Source: BPJU01 sp964425225
Lineage (GTDB): Bacteria; Planctomycetota; Planctomycetia; Pirellulales; Pirellulaceae
Reading direction: 5' to 3'
DNA length: 64,000 nucleotides
NCBI GenBank assembly: GCA_964425225.1
Contig: CAYRMD010000014.1
Location: forward strand, 9,328 to 73,327
In this document: one piece after another, positions 34,812 to 44,460 of the stretch
How the letters are laid out: every line of letters starts with the position of its first letter
Position numbering within the stretch: the first letter of the stretch is position 1
Position numbers and translations under genes: made by a program
The notes under the pieces: generated by a model
The model's input: the letters and a program-made list of their open reading frames with translations, nothing else
Database searches by the model: none
Told to the model about the DNA's origin: nothing

Positions 34812-36092
34812 TTAAACCCCGGCAAACGCAAGAGGGTTCCGCAGTTGGCTGGCATAAAGCGCAAGCCCCAGGGCCACCCGGCACGCATGCAAAAACTGCG
34901 GTATATCCAGTTGCTCCTCTTCGGTATGCGGAGCAATTTGCCCACAACCGAGCGTTACCGTGGGGATGCCGTGCCGTACCAGCCAGTTGGCGTCTAAGCC
35001 TCCTCGAGCCACCGCCAGTTCCGGTTCCAGACCCAAATGTTTCAGTACGCCGACGGCAATCTGGACGGCCGGATGCTTTTCGTTTAACAGGTACGACTCA
35101 TAGTCTAAACGTTGTCTGAACCGGATGCGGGCCATCCGATTGTCGCAAGAGCGTACGCGCTGAGCGGCGTTCTTAAACGCGTCACGGAATTGACGGACAA
35201 TCTCACGGCGAAACGAAGGATCGTGACTCCGTGCCTCAGCGTGAATAACCACCCGGTCGGGCACGACGTTCGTAGCCTGCCCGCCGACAATGATCCCGAC
35301 ATTGCTGGTACCGGAACCCTCGGGTCGGACGATTTGCCCATGCCAACCGTCTTGGTACAGTTGGGCGATTGCTAGGCTGGCGATAACGATGGCACTTACT
35401 CCATCCTGCGGCGCATTACCGGCATGGCTGGCTCGCCCTAGAATCTCGACTTCCATGCGGTACGCACCCGTGGCGCCGATGACCACTTTGTGGGCTGCAC
35501 CCCCGTCCCAATTGAAGGCCAACCAAGGTTTACCCAGACGGGCTAGCTCGACATGCCGCGAGCCCTCGAGCCCAATTTCCTCTTGAACGAACCAACAAAA
35601 CCGCAAGGGGCCGGTCTTGAGGTGATGGCGGGCCAACACGCGGGCAACGACAAGCAACACGGCCGCTCCAGCTCGATCATCGGCTCCTAAAGCTCGTCCC
35701 TTGATCCCTGACCGATAGCGTCTACCACGCCGGACCGGTTGCGATCCCTCACAGAGAGGTACGGTATCCAGATGCGCGGTCAACAGGCAGCACGGGCCGC
35801 GCTGGTTGCTTGGCCAACGGCAGATCAAATTACCACATTGCCCGCCACGCCGGGTACGCTCGTGCGCTCGGTCGAAGACAATGGCCCGCCGCGGCACTCC
35901 GACTTCCAAAAGTCCCTGCCGGATCTCTTCGGCGACCTCGTGTTCCTCGGTGCTTTTACCAGGAATTGCCATCAGCCGCTCAACCCAAGCCAATGCCTCA
36001 CGTTCGTCGATCCAATGCTGGAATTGTTCGGCTAGGGGAAGGACTTGATCCACAGCAAGCCAAGCGCCAGGAGTGGTAGGCTTGGTATTCAT
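34812..36092 (-). CDS. M20 family zinc peptidase (PepT-like)
   Basis: A cytoplasmic di-zinc aminopeptidase of 426 residues, closest in pattern to tripeptidase T. Metal and catalytic blocks are present: LLTAHLDTVPLCEG (HxDTVP), IKGRALGADDRAGAAVLLVV (bridging Asp), FCWFVQEEIGLEGSRHVE (catalytic Glu and metal Glu) and AFNWDGG. HAGNAPQDGVSAIVIASLAI marks the dimerisation domain, and VARGGLDANWLVRHGIPTVT with the nearby His completes the site. GGAGGT precedes the ATG at 36092 by twelve bases. It is separated from the sigma gene cluster by about 200 bases and ends in a GC-rich hairpin. Confidence 0.9.
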   Translation of the reverse strand: MNTKPTTPGAWLAVDQVLPLAEQFQHWIDEREALAWVERLMAIPGKSTEEHEVAEEIRQGLLEVGVPRRAIVFDRAHERTRRGGQCGNLICRWPSNQRGPCCLLTAHLDTVPLCEGSQPVRRGRRYRSGIKGRALGADDRAGAAVLLVVARVLARHHLKTGPLRFCWFVQEEIGLEGSRHVELARLGKPWLAFNWDGGAAHKVVIGATGAYRMEVEILGRASHAGNAPQDGVSAIVIASLAIAQLYQDGWHGQIVRPEGSGTSNVGIIVGGQATNVVPDRVVIHAEARSHDPSFRREIVRQFRDAFKNAAQRVRSCDNRMARIRFRQRLDYESYLLNEKHPAVQIAVGVLKHLGLEPELAVARGGLDANWLVRHGIPTVTLGCGQIAPHTEEEQLDIPQFLHACRVALGLALYASQLRNPLAFAGV

Positions 36093-36382
36093 CTTTGTTG
36101 AGTAACCTCCGCAATTGACCCCCCGGCATACTGGATTAGCCGGGCAAGACGCCGGACGGCTACCGTCCCGACTTCTTGGTGGCGGGGGACTGATAATCCA
36201 CCGAACCTATCCCAAGGTGCCGAAACGTTGACTATAAAAAGACTATCAGGTAGCCAATGGCGACGATAGCTCCGTGTGATTGCTAGCGGGAACAACCCAG
36301 GGGCCGTTCCCAAAGCGCACGCGACCGAAGGGGTTTGCTCCCTTGCCTCCGGTCGACGGCTACTCGAGGGCGGAGTCGAGCT

Positions 36383-36841
36383 GTGAAAATTTTCCTGGCT
36401 GGCATTATGCAAGGATCGTTGCGTACAAGCGACGTACACGATCAGTCGTATCGTAGCTGGATCATCAGCCAGTTACGCCGTTATTTGCCGGCGGCCCAGA
36501 TCTATGATCCTTGGGCCGACCACCAAAATTCGTTGCGGTACGACGACCAGCAAGCGCGCCAGGTTTTTCTGCATCACCATGAGCTTTGCGGAAAAGTGGA
36601 TCTGGTACTCGCATACGTGCCGGAAGCTTCGATGGGCACAGCGATTGAAATGTGGGAAGCATACCGCCATGGAAAACTCGTCGTGACGATCAGTCCCCTG
36701 GAGCACAACTGGTCGGTAAAATTGCTGTCAGATAGGGTGTATCCAACGTGGGAGGCGTTCGTCGAGGAGTTGGCGTCGGGAAAGTTCGCCGTCTGGCTTC
36801 AAGCCGCTCGCCTGGCGAAGGCTGCATCGCTCGGTCGATGA
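36383..36841 (+). CDS. Nucleoside 2-deoxyribosyltransferase-like protein
   Basis: About 152 residues starting at a GTG (VKIFLAGIMQGSLR) with GGCGGAG upstream; an ATG at 36335 would add unrelated residues. The pattern fits the nucleoside 2-deoxyribosyltransferase-like superfamily (flavodoxin-like fold). KIFLAGIMQG is the first strand and loop, YDPWADHQN follows, and VDLVLAYVPEASMGTAIEMW is the conserved acid/GTxxE segment. Enzymes of this fold cleave or transfer N-glycosidic bonds of nucleosides; the actual substrate here is unknown. It is followed by rlmN 70 bases downstream on the same strand. Confidence 0.75.
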   Translation: MKIFLAGIMQGSLRTSDVHDQSYRSWIISQLRRYLPAAQIYDPWADHQNSLRYDDQQARQVFLHHHELCGKVDLVLAYVPEASMGTAIEMWEAYRHGKLVVTISPLEHNWSVKLLSDRVYPTWEAFVEELASGKFAVWLQAARLAKAASLGR

Positions 36842-36911
36842 TTCGAAGCGCTGTGATCGCTTTGACAAGGGACAAAAGGCAAGGTTGGTATTTTAGGGAA
36901 AGTCGCGCGCG

Positions 36912-37949
36912 ATGCCACGGCATCTACTGGAACAATTGCGTGACGGACTGCCCAGGTGGTTAGCCGAACAAGGCCACCGTCGGTTCCGCGTGCAACAGAT
37001 TCGTCATTGGTTGTTCGACCGCCGTGCCGAATCGTTTGATCAGATGAACGAGCTGCCGAAGGAGCTCCGTGCTGCGCTGGAAAACGAGTTCGTCATTTGG
37101 TCGGCACAGGTCGAGGCGGTACGGCAGGCTCCCGACGGGACGGAAAAACTTCTGCTGCGCCTGGAGGACAATGCTCGTATTGAGTGTGTGTTGCTGCGCG
37201 ACGGGACACGTCGTTCGATCTGCATTAGCACCCAGGTGGGTTGTGCCATGGGGTGCGTCTTCTGCGCTAGTGGCTTAGGCGGGCTCGAGCGAAGTTTGCG
37301 TAAAGGAGAAATCCTCGAACAAATGCTACGCCTGCAGCAGCGGCTACCGCGCAACGAACGCATCAGCCATATCGCGGTGATGGGAATGGGAGAACCCTTG
37401 GCGAATCTGGACAATGTGCTGGCGGCATTGGCCGAAGCTACGGCGCGCGATGGCTTGGGTATTAGTGCGCGGCGTATTACCATCTCGACGGTCGGTCTGC
37501 CTGCAGCCATTGAGCGCTTGGCCACCTGTGGCATTCCATACCACCTGGCCGTGTCGTTGCATGCACCCGATGATGCGCTTCGCAATGCATTGGTCCCCGT
37601 AAATGGTAAGATCGGTATCCAGGCGATCTTGGATGCGGCAGATCGATATTTTCACCGGACCGGCCGTAAACTAACGTTCGAGTACGTGTTGCTGCATGGT
37701 ATTAACGATCAGCCCGGTCACGCGCAGAAACTGGCGCGGCTGTTACGAGGGCGTACGGCGCTGGTAAATGTGATCCCATATAACCCGGTCTCCGGTCTTG
37801 GTTTTCAGACTCCTAACGTCGCTGCCCAACGACGCTTCGAAAGCGTATTGCGCCGGGCCGGCATCAATGTGTACGTCCGCGAACGCAAAGGCGACGTCAT
37901 TGATGCCGCTTGCGGCCAGCTACGACGCATTACCTCGGGGGAAGATTGA
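36912..37949 (+). CDS. rlmN: 23S rRNA (adenine(2503)-C(2))-methyltransferase
   Basis: A radical SAM enzyme that methylates A2503 of 23S rRNA and A37 of some tRNAs. The 345-residue protein has the N-terminal helical domain (RFRVQQIRHWLFDRRAESFD), the [4Fe-4S] motif CAMGCVFC (CxxxCxxC) after ICISTQVG, and HIAVMGMGEPLANLDNVLAA as the SAM contact. The C-terminal catalytic Cys is in VIDAACGQL. Length and motifs are normal. Its stop codon abuts the stop codon of the convergent gene on the other strand with no gap. Confidence 0.97.
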   Translation: MPRHLLEQLRDGLPRWLAEQGHRRFRVQQIRHWLFDRRAESFDQMNELPKELRAALENEFVIWSAQVEAVRQAPDGTEKLLLRLEDNARIECVLLRDGTRRSICISTQVGCAMGCVFCASGLGGLERSLRKGEILEQMLRLQQRLPRNERISHIAVMGMGEPLANLDNVLAALAEATARDGLGISARRITISTVGLPAAIERLATCGIPYHLAVSLHAPDDALRNALVPVNGKIGIQAILDAADRYFHRTGRKLTFEYVLLHGINDQPGHAQKLARLLRGRTALVNVIPYNPVSGLGFQTPNVAAQRRFESVLRRAGINVYVRERKGDVIDAACGQLRRITSGED

Positions 37950-38357
37950 CTACTGGGAATCCTTCGGTCTTGGAGAAAGCAGGGGATCGGCCGGGCTACA
38001 GGCGCCCGAAAAAACTCCGGCGCCCAAACAGGCAAAGGCCCACAACGTCATCGGGCTTCCCGCGTGATCGATCCACCCCTGGCCGATGGCCGCCGTTAAA
38101 CTTCCGGTAGCTACAATGGCTAAAAGGCGCGAGGCACCTTGGCCTGAGATCACGCGCCCCACAGCCCATCCGACGACCAGTAAGAGTATGGCTACCAGTA
38201 CGCCGAGCATCGTCAAGGCCACCGAGGCATGTCGGTGGGCAGCATAACTTACACCGGCTACTGCTAAGCCTAGGGGAACAAGCCACTGCCAAGGAAGGGG
38301 GGGCGAGCTGGTCCCGTTCACTCTGGGTCCTCGATACGGATTCACAGCGTGGGACAT
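37950..38357 (-). CDS. Small membrane protein of unknown function
   Basis: A 135-residue protein with four probable transmembrane helices: WQWLVPLGLAVAGVSYAA, SVALTMLGVLVAILLLVVGW, LLAIVATGSLTAAIGQGWI and LWAFACLGAGVFSGA. The N-terminus (SHAVNPYRGP) is short and Pro-rich. It is convergent with rlmN, the two stop codons touching. I do not recognise the family; the even spread of hydrophobic helices supports a real gene. Confidence 0.65.
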   Translation of the reverse strand: MSHAVNPYRGPRVNGTSSPPLPWQWLVPLGLAVAGVSYAAHRHASVALTMLGVLVAILLLVVGWAVGRVISGQGASRLLAIVATGSLTAAIGQGWIDHAGSPMTLWAFACLGAGVFSGACSPADPLLSPRPKDSQ

Positions 38358-38704
38358 GTGCGAATCAACCTCATTTGCATCGCGAAAGCCAACCGTCGTG
38401 CGTTTTTAGGTGGTAGGCTTAGTCGCCAAGTGGTACAAGATTTGGCCAACCCTCTGCCCTTCTATCCGCCGATACTATACATTGACCGAAAAGGGCTGTT
38501 GTCCTTCTAGGACCTCGCGTTCAAAAGGAAGTGGGGTAACATCACGATTCGATGTGCGCACTTCCTTCGGGCCCTGAGCCCCCGCCGCGGGCTATCCTTG
38601 GCACCTGCGGTTGGTTATGTCGCACAAAGGTTACGCTACACGAGTTCTCGGGCGGTATAAAGGGGGCTTTCCAATTTCAGATGGGAATTAGGGAGCAGAT
38701 GCGG

Positions 38705-39496
38705 ATGGCACGACATCGGGATTGGGACCAAGATGAAGACTTCCGCACGGACGACATCGATTTTGGCGATGATGAGCTGCAGGAGGAAACGGGCAGCGAC
38801 GATGGCAACGCGGTAGCCGCGGCTGGAGAAGCACAGACGCCCGGCGGCGCGCGGAACGCGGAACTAAGCGCGGCTTCCGATGAAGCAATGCAGTCGGGTG
38901 GAAAGCAAAAAGGCCGAACGCGTCGGTCCACTTCGTCATCGAAACGCCAAGCTCCGAGTAATGGCTCGGCCGCCGATTCGGGTGCGAAGAGCTCCGGCAA
39001 GCGCCGTAAGAAAGCCTCTGCCGCCACGCAACCCGATGTGGAACGTCTGTCATTAACCGAGGCTGCTCGCGAGGATGCCAGTCTGCAACCTATCGAGCCG
39101 GCCTCGCATGCTGAAACCCCTCCGCCGGAGAGTTCGGAAGTAGAGCTTTCGACAACGAGCAACCACACCGGAGCCGCCTCTGAACTGCGGGTCGAGTCGA
39201 CCGAGGAAACCGAGCCGGTCCACGTGGGCGGTAGCGAGCCAAAGGATTGTGGCGATCTTCCGCCGGATAATACAGAACAGATTCAGGTGCTGCGCCGGTT
39301 GGGCTGTCGTGTCGACGTGGATGCCCATGGACATGTTTGGCGAATATTTCTCTACGAACGCAACAAAGACAATGCATTAGCGATGATCCACGATTTTCCG
39401 TGCCTGAAAGAACTTTGGCTGTTCGGGGCACGCGTCTCGGCGCAAATGGTGGATAAGTTCCGGGAATTGCATCCGAAAGTCAGCGTTTACATCTAA
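38705..39496 (+). CDS. Acidic low-complexity protein with C-terminal leucine-rich-repeat-like unit
   Basis: About 263 residues from the ATG at 38705 (MARHRDWDQDEDF), preceded by GGAG at nine bases; in-frame upstream starts exist. The first 190 residues are disordered: an acidic head (DDIDFGDDELQEETGSDDGN), then a basic Ser/Lys/Arg stretch (KGRTRRSTSSSKRQ ... GKRRKKAS), then Glu/Thr-rich sequence. The last 70 residues are ordered: VLRRLGCRVDVDAHGHVWRI with CLKELWLFGARVSAQMVDKF, a leucine-rich-repeat-like pattern seen in planctomycete proteins. No signal peptide is present. I do not know a function; the layout suggests a scaffold or nucleic-acid-associated protein. Confidence 0.65.
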   Translation: MARHRDWDQDEDFRTDDIDFGDDELQEETGSDDGNAVAAAGEAQTPGGARNAELSAASDEAMQSGGKQKGRTRRSTSSSKRQAPSNGSAADSGAKSSGKRRKKASAATQPDVERLSLTEAAREDASLQPIEPASHAETPPPESSEVELSTTSNHTGAASELRVESTEETEPVHVGGSEPKDCGDLPPDNTEQIQVLRRLGCRVDVDAHGHVWRIFLYERNKDNALAMIHDFPCLKELWLFGARVSAQMVDKFRELHPKVSVYI

Positions 39497-39610
39497 AAGC
39501 CTGCCCTAAAATCGTCCGCTCCAAAGGACTAGATCCACGTACGACGCGAGCAAAGTTCATGGCAGGGGTGGGTTCCCACCTCGATCAAAGAATGTGCCCC
39601 GATTTGCATA

Positions 39611-39639
39611 GTGCCGCTCCCTTATGAGCGCGGTTCTGT
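39611..39639 (+). repeat. Dispersed repeat, family A, second block only
   Basis: GTGCCGCTCC followed by CTTATGAGCGCGGTTCTGT matches the second block of the copies at 4540 and 44552. The first block (CGCGAACTCGG) is not found 90 bases upstream. It lies in a roughly 500-base gene-free gap before the DUF1592-type gene. Confidence 0.6.
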
Positions 39640-39710
39640 TGGGCGGCGGAGTGTGGTTGGTGATTGTTCGTGTCAGCAACCGCCAATGGGCAATCGATAA
39701 GTAGAGATGG

Positions 39711-39737
39711 TTTTCTTTGCGCCTTTGCGTTGAATTA
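39711..39737 (-). repeat. Dispersed repeat, family B, single arm
   Basis: The minus strand reads TTCAACGCAAAGGCGCAAAG here, an exact family B core. It lies 70 bases after a family A block in the same gap. Confidence 0.65.
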
Positions 39738-40014
39738 TTCGTTTACTTGGACTGTCGATTCGCCTTTTCAATTTTGCGGCACGCTTTGTGTTGCGTTGCG
39801 CTTGCCACGTACTACCCAAAATGGTTAAATTGAAGGCTTGAAGACCATTCAAGGCTGGCTGCGGAAGACTCGGCCACCCAACGCACACTATGGAAAGCTG
39901 TCGCATGCCAACTGGGTAAAGGATTACCCAACGGCGATTCGCGCCGATCTTTAAGACCTACCTTGCCAAACATACTGCCTAACACCTGCCCATTCGACCT
40001 AACGTGGAGCCTTT

Positions 40015-42411
40015 ATGATACGACGGTTGGGTTATATGTCCCAGAAAGAGCTGTCGACCATTTATCGAGACTTGGTCGTAAGCGCGGTGTTTCTTGCGGT
40101 CTGTAGCCTGGCATTGCTACTTCGTGGCCAGGAAAGCCCTTCCGGCTCGTTGGCCGAACAGTTCGATGCCCAAGTTCCTGGATTGCTGCGAGCACGCTGC
40201 GGCGATTGTCATTCGGGCCAGGAGGCTGAAGCCGGAATGCGATTCGACGTGCCCATCCGATGGAATGGCGTTCCAGCGGAGCATGCCAAATGGGAAAAAG
40301 TTCTCAAAATGCTCGCTTCCGGCGCGATGCCGCCGGACGACGCGGTGGCGTTGACGAACGAAGAGCGCCAAGGTTTGGTACACCTGATTCGCGCGGCGCT
40401 GGACGAGCTGGACTGTAGTCATCCGTATGATCCGGGGCGCGTGACCATTCGTCGGCTGAACCGCAACGAGTATGACAACACGATCCGAGATCTATTTGGA
40501 ATCGATTTGCGATTGGCTCGGGACTTTCCCAGCGATGATGTTGGGCACGGATTCGACAATATCGGCGATGTACTGGCCGTGTCCCCTTTGTTATTTGAAA
40601 AATATCTCGACGCGGCAGAAAAGGTTGCTGAAGCCGTCATTCAAGATCCCGAAAGTCTGCGAGTACATTTCCGGAGGGAAGCGAATCAGTTACGCCCCGA
40701 AGGCCAATTATCCTTGCGCGATGATGGGCTGTGGGGGGTGTATTCCAGCACGGGTCACGTAGCAGCAACTTTTGAAGTACCTCGCGATGGGCGTTATCGC
40801 GTGCGGGTTGTGGCTACCGCCGATCAGGCAGGAGGCGAACCGGCGCGCATGGAATGGCTTGTCGACGGGCAAGCAGTCGAAACCATCGATGTGCCCACAC
40901 GAGCACCCAAGACGGATACCTTTGAGCGGGTACTCGCATTATCGAAAGGTTCACGCCGAATCGCCGTACGATTTGTCAACGATTACTATCGGCCCGAAGA
41001 TCCCGATCCAAATCAACGTGATCGCAACCTCTATGTTGGCGTAATCGGTTTGCATGGGCCCTTGGATTTGCGCGATGAGGACTTTACGGAATTGCATCGG
41101 AGGTTCGTAATCGATCGGCCGCGCGACGAGCAAAGCCGTCGCGAGTTACGGCGCGCAGCGCGTACCGTGCTAGAACGCTTTCTGAAGCGAGCTTTCCGTC
41201 GTCCGGTGTCGGAGGACGAACTGCGCACGTATGTGAATTTGGTGGATTTAGCGGTCCAGAACGGGGACACGTACGAGATCGGATTACGCGTAGCGGTTGC
41301 GGGCGCCTTGGTGTCTCCTCATTTTCTGTTCCGTGTGGAATCCGATCCAGATGGCTTGCCACCCGGAAGTATTCGCCCTTTGAATGACTACGAGCTCGCT
41401 GTGCGCTTATCGTATTTTTTGTGGAGCAGTATGCCGGATGAGGAACTTTTCGAGTTGGCGGATGTTGGAAAACTCAATGATCCTCAGACTTTAGAGCACC
41501 AAGTTCGCCGCATGCTCCAGGATCCGAAAAGCTGGGCTCTGGCCGAAAATTTCGCCGCGCAATGGCTCAACTTGCGAAACTTGTGGGAAGCACAGCCGGA
41601 TCCCAGAATGTTTCCGGGCTTTGACGAACCGTTGCGAAAGGCGATGCTGCGCGAGACGCTCGAACTCTTCATGCATGTCGTCCGCGAGGATCGACCCATT
41701 ACCGAATTGCTCACCGCGGACTACACGTTTGTCAACCGGCAACTCGCTCAGTGGTATGGTCTCTCCACGGAGGGCTTGGACGACCAGACATTCCAGAAAA
41801 TCTCGCTTCTTCAGACGCCACGCCGGGGTGTGTTGTCTCACGCCTCGATCTTGACACTGACTTCGAATCCCCGTCGCACAAGCCCGGTCAAGCGAGGTAA
41901 ATGGATCATGGAGAATATTCTGGGAACACCACCCCCCGAACCGCCAGCAAATGTTCCCTTGTTGGAAGAGACGGAAAAGGTTTCACCCGAACTGTCGCTC
42001 CGCCACCAGTTGGAACTGCATCGTAAAGATCCCACGTGTGCGGCATGTCACCGGCATATGGATACACTGGGGCTGGGATTTGAGAATTTTGATGCCGTGG
42101 GCAAGTGGCGAACGGAGGAAAAGGGTAAGTCTATTGATGTATCAGGAGAACTACCAAACGGAGGGAAATTCGAGGGCGTCGGGCAATTAATCGCGCTTCT
42201 AGCAAGCCAAAAACGAGATTTTGCACGTGTTCTTGCCGAAAAAATGCTTACCTTTGCCCTCGGACGGGGTTTACAATACACGGATACCTGTGCCGTAAAG
42301 GAGATCGTTCAGCGACTGGAGCAAAATGATTATCGGTTTTCGGCATTGATATTAGGAATCGTTTTTAGCGACGCGTTTCGTATGCGACGCGTTGCGCCCG
42401 GCAACCAATAA
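40015..42411 (+). CDS. DUF1592 domain-containing cytochrome-type protein
   Basis: A 798-residue exported protein with the full planctomycete module order: N-terminal leader, c-type haem-like motif CGDCHSG near residue 62, DUF1587 (RLNRNEYDNTIRDLFGIDLR), and a carbohydrate-binding-like insert (YRVRVVATADQAGGEPARME). Then come DUF1595 (ERFLKRAFRRPVSEDELRTY), DUF1592 (YELAVRLSYFLWSSMPDEEL), DUF1588 (HASILTLTSNPRRTSPVKRG), and DUF1585 with a second CxxCH (CAACHRHMDTLGLGFENFDA). GGAG precedes the ATG at 40015. It is followed by a DUF1552 gene about 220 bases downstream, the usual pairing. The two CxxCH sites suggest haem binding and electron transfer; the reaction is unknown. Confidence 0.95.
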   Translation: MIRRLGYMSQKELSTIYRDLVVSAVFLAVCSLALLLRGQESPSGSLAEQFDAQVPGLLRARCGDCHSGQEAEAGMRFDVPIRWNGVPAEHAKWEKVLKMLASGAMPPDDAVALTNEERQGLVHLIRAALDELDCSHPYDPGRVTIRRLNRNEYDNTIRDLFGIDLRLARDFPSDDVGHGFDNIGDVLAVSPLLFEKYLDAAEKVAEAVIQDPESLRVHFRREANQLRPEGQLSLRDDGLWGVYSSTGHVAATFEVPRDGRYRVRVVATADQAGGEPARMEWLVDGQAVETIDVPTRAPKTDTFERVLALSKGSRRIAVRFVNDYYRPEDPDPNQRDRNLYVGVIGLHGPLDLRDEDFTELHRRFVIDRPRDEQSRRELRRAARTVLERFLKRAFRRPVSEDELRTYVNLVDLAVQNGDTYEIGLRVAVAGALVSPHFLFRVESDPDGLPPGSIRPLNDYELAVRLSYFLWSSMPDEELFELADVGKLNDPQTLEHQVRRMLQDPKSWALAENFAAQWLNLRNLWEAQPDPRMFPGFDEPLRKAMLRETLELFMHVVREDRPITELLTADYTFVNRQLAQWYGLSTEGLDDQTFQKISLLQTPRRGVLSHASILTLTSNPRRTSPVKRGKWIMENILGTPPPEPPANVPLLEETEKVSPELSLRHQLELHRKDPTCAACHRHMDTLGLGFENFDAVGKWRTEEKGKSIDVSGELPNGGKFEGVGQLIALLASQKRDFARVLAEKMLTFALGRGLQYTDTCAVKEIVQRLEQNDYRFSALILGIVFSDAFRMRRVAPGNQ

Positions 42412-42632
42412 GATTTAGGCGCTGAAGCTGTATGGTTTGGCGAAGAGGCAGAACATCGGCAAAATAGCCACGGGGGTCGGAACAAACGTTGGGCGGACAC
42501 TTGGCGGTAGCAAGAACACGGATGGTAGCAGGAGTCGGCCGCACGGACGGAGAGGGGATGGTTATCAGCAATAGAATGATTCGAGCCTAGGCCGTGTCGT
42601 AGGTTAAGAGTTAACCACGAATGAGGAGACGC

Positions 42633-43976
42633 ATGATGGCACGGTATCGTATTCCGCGGCGAACGTTCCTAAAGGGACTTGGCTTATCGGTGGGTTTGCC
42701 GATGCTCGAGGCGATGCGGTCGGCGCGGCTGTTAGCTGATTCGGCGCTACCCAAACCACCTGTACGTATGGCCTTCGTGTTCTTCCCCAATGGATGCATC
42801 ATGCCCGCCTGGCGGCCGACCGAAGTGGGCTTCAATTATCCGATGCCAGAAACCCTGCAGGTATTGGAGCATTTGCGGTCGGAGTTCAACGTATTAACGG
42901 GCCTCACGCAGGACAACGGCCGTGCAAAGGGGGACGGACCGGGTGATCATGCGCGTAGTGCTGCATCGTTTTTGACCGGTGCGCATCCGGTAAAGACTGC
43001 TGGATCCGATATTCGCGTCGGCGTGTCGGTTGACCAAGTGGCTGCTGCTAAGATTGGCCATTTGACGAAGTTAGCTTCGCTGGAATTGGGCATTGAACCG
43101 GGGCGCAACGCAGGTAGTTGCGATTCTGGTTACAGTTGCGCGTATTCGAACAACATTTCCTGGAAAACCGCATCGACGCCGATGGCAAAAGAGATCAGGC
43201 CCAGGTTGGTGTTCGAGCGGCTTTTCCACGATGGAAAGCAATCTGAATCCAGTCATGGACTGCGGGCCTACTACCGCAAAAGCATACTGGATTTGGTGGC
43301 CGAGGATGCAGCGCGGTTGCAAAAGCGACTGGGACAAAATGACCGCCGTAAACTGGATGAATATTTTACCAGCGTACGTGAGTTGGAACGGCGCATCGAG
43401 CGTGTCGAGCGGCAACAGGCAACCGTAGCGCCCGAACTGGATGTGCCCGCCGGCATACCTCAGGATTTGGTGGAGCATATCCGGTTGATGTTTGATCTTT
43501 TGGTGCTGGCTTTCCGTACGGACACAACACGGATCGCTACGTTCATGTTGGCCAACGAAGGCAGCAATCGAGCATATCGAATGGTGGACGTAACCGATGG
43601 CCATCATGAACTGTCGCATCATCAAAACCGACCGGAGAAGATCGAGCAAATCAAGAAGATCGATCGCTTTCTGCTCAGCCAGTTTGGTTACTTTCTCGAA
43701 CAATTGAAAGCAATTCCCGAAGGAGAAGGGACGCTGCTGGACAACTGTATGATCTTGTATGGTGGTGGGTTGGCCGATGGCAATCGGCATGAACACCACG
43801 ATCTACCGATTTTGCTGGCAGGAAAAGGCGGTGGGACGATTCTCACGGGCCGGCATGTTCGCTATCCACGCGAGACCCCGCTCAATAACTTGTTCCTTTC
43901 GATGTTGGATCGAGTCGGTGCGCCTGCGGATCAGTTAGGAGATAGCACAGGCCGGTTACCCGGACTGGATGGCTAG
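42633..43976 (+). CDS. DUF1552 domain-containing protein with Tat-type leader
   Basis: About 447 residues. The leader IPRRTFLKGLGLSVGLPMLE has a twin-Arg motif. Family blocks include RMAFVFFPNGCIMPAWRPTE, LTGLTQDNGRAKGDGPGDHA (conserved GDHARS), SLELGIEPGRNAGSCDSGYS, and near the C-terminus ATFMLANEGSNRAYRMVDVT and LLDNCMILYGGGLADGNRHE. I start at 42633 because the ATG at 42621 is itself inside the ribosome-binding site (ATGAGGAGACGCATG). It is the constant partner of DUF1592-type proteins in planctomycetes. The fold is related to DUF1501; no function is established. Confidence 0.94.
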   Translation: MMARYRIPRRTFLKGLGLSVGLPMLEAMRSARLLADSALPKPPVRMAFVFFPNGCIMPAWRPTEVGFNYPMPETLQVLEHLRSEFNVLTGLTQDNGRAKGDGPGDHARSAASFLTGAHPVKTAGSDIRVGVSVDQVAAAKIGHLTKLASLELGIEPGRNAGSCDSGYSCAYSNNISWKTASTPMAKEIRPRLVFERLFHDGKQSESSHGLRAYYRKSILDLVAEDAARLQKRLGQNDRRKLDEYFTSVRELERRIERVERQQATVAPELDVPAGIPQDLVEHIRLMFDLLVLAFRTDTTRIATFMLANEGSNRAYRMVDVTDGHHELSHHQNRPEKIEQIKKIDRFLLSQFGYFLEQLKAIPEGEGTLLDNCMILYGGGLADGNRHEHHDLPILLAGKGGGTILTGRHVRYPRETPLNNLFLSMLDRVGAPADQLGDSTGRLPGLDG

Positions 43977-44246
43977 AGGTAAATCTCGAAGGCCGCGACG
44001 CGTTTCCTTAAATGGACCCAAGTTCGTTGTCTGGGAGTGCCGACGGGCTTAGACCTGCTGGGTAGCTATTCTGGCTTCGCCCGTTTGATATTGTGTACCG
44101 GGGCGAGAATGTACCTGGCGGGCCTAGCGTAGGACCGACTTTTTTCCGTCCCAGCAGATGTGATCCGGCGCGAGTGCTTCTTCATGCAGGGGTTCGCTCG
44201 AGCGATGATGCAACGGAGCTGTGACCGTGAGGAAGCGGCACTGTTC

Positions 44247-44347
44247 GTTCAACGCAAAGCCGCTAAGGCGCAACGAAGCTACCATTCAATGTCCAGCGCT
44301 GCACTACGTCTTGTTGTCTATGCGCTTTGCGCCCCTCAAGTTCGTCC
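44247..44347. repeat. Dispersed repeat, family B, facing inverted arms
   Basis: Plus arm at 44247-44277 (GTTCAACGCAAAGCCGCTAA then GGCGCAACGAA) and minus arm at 44319-44347 (on the minus strand GGACGAACTTGAGGGGCGCA then AAGCGCATA). The arms face each other around a spacer of about 40 bases, giving a 101-base element that closely resembles the one at 53654. Confidence 0.65.
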
Positions 44348-44460
44348 AATGGCCGTGAGCACCGTCACGAAGCACACACGCAGGCGTCAAACCTGCGTGA
44401 GAACGGGCAGCCCTCTGCGATTCCCTTATCGTAAAGACGGACCGATATCCCGTGTCGCAG

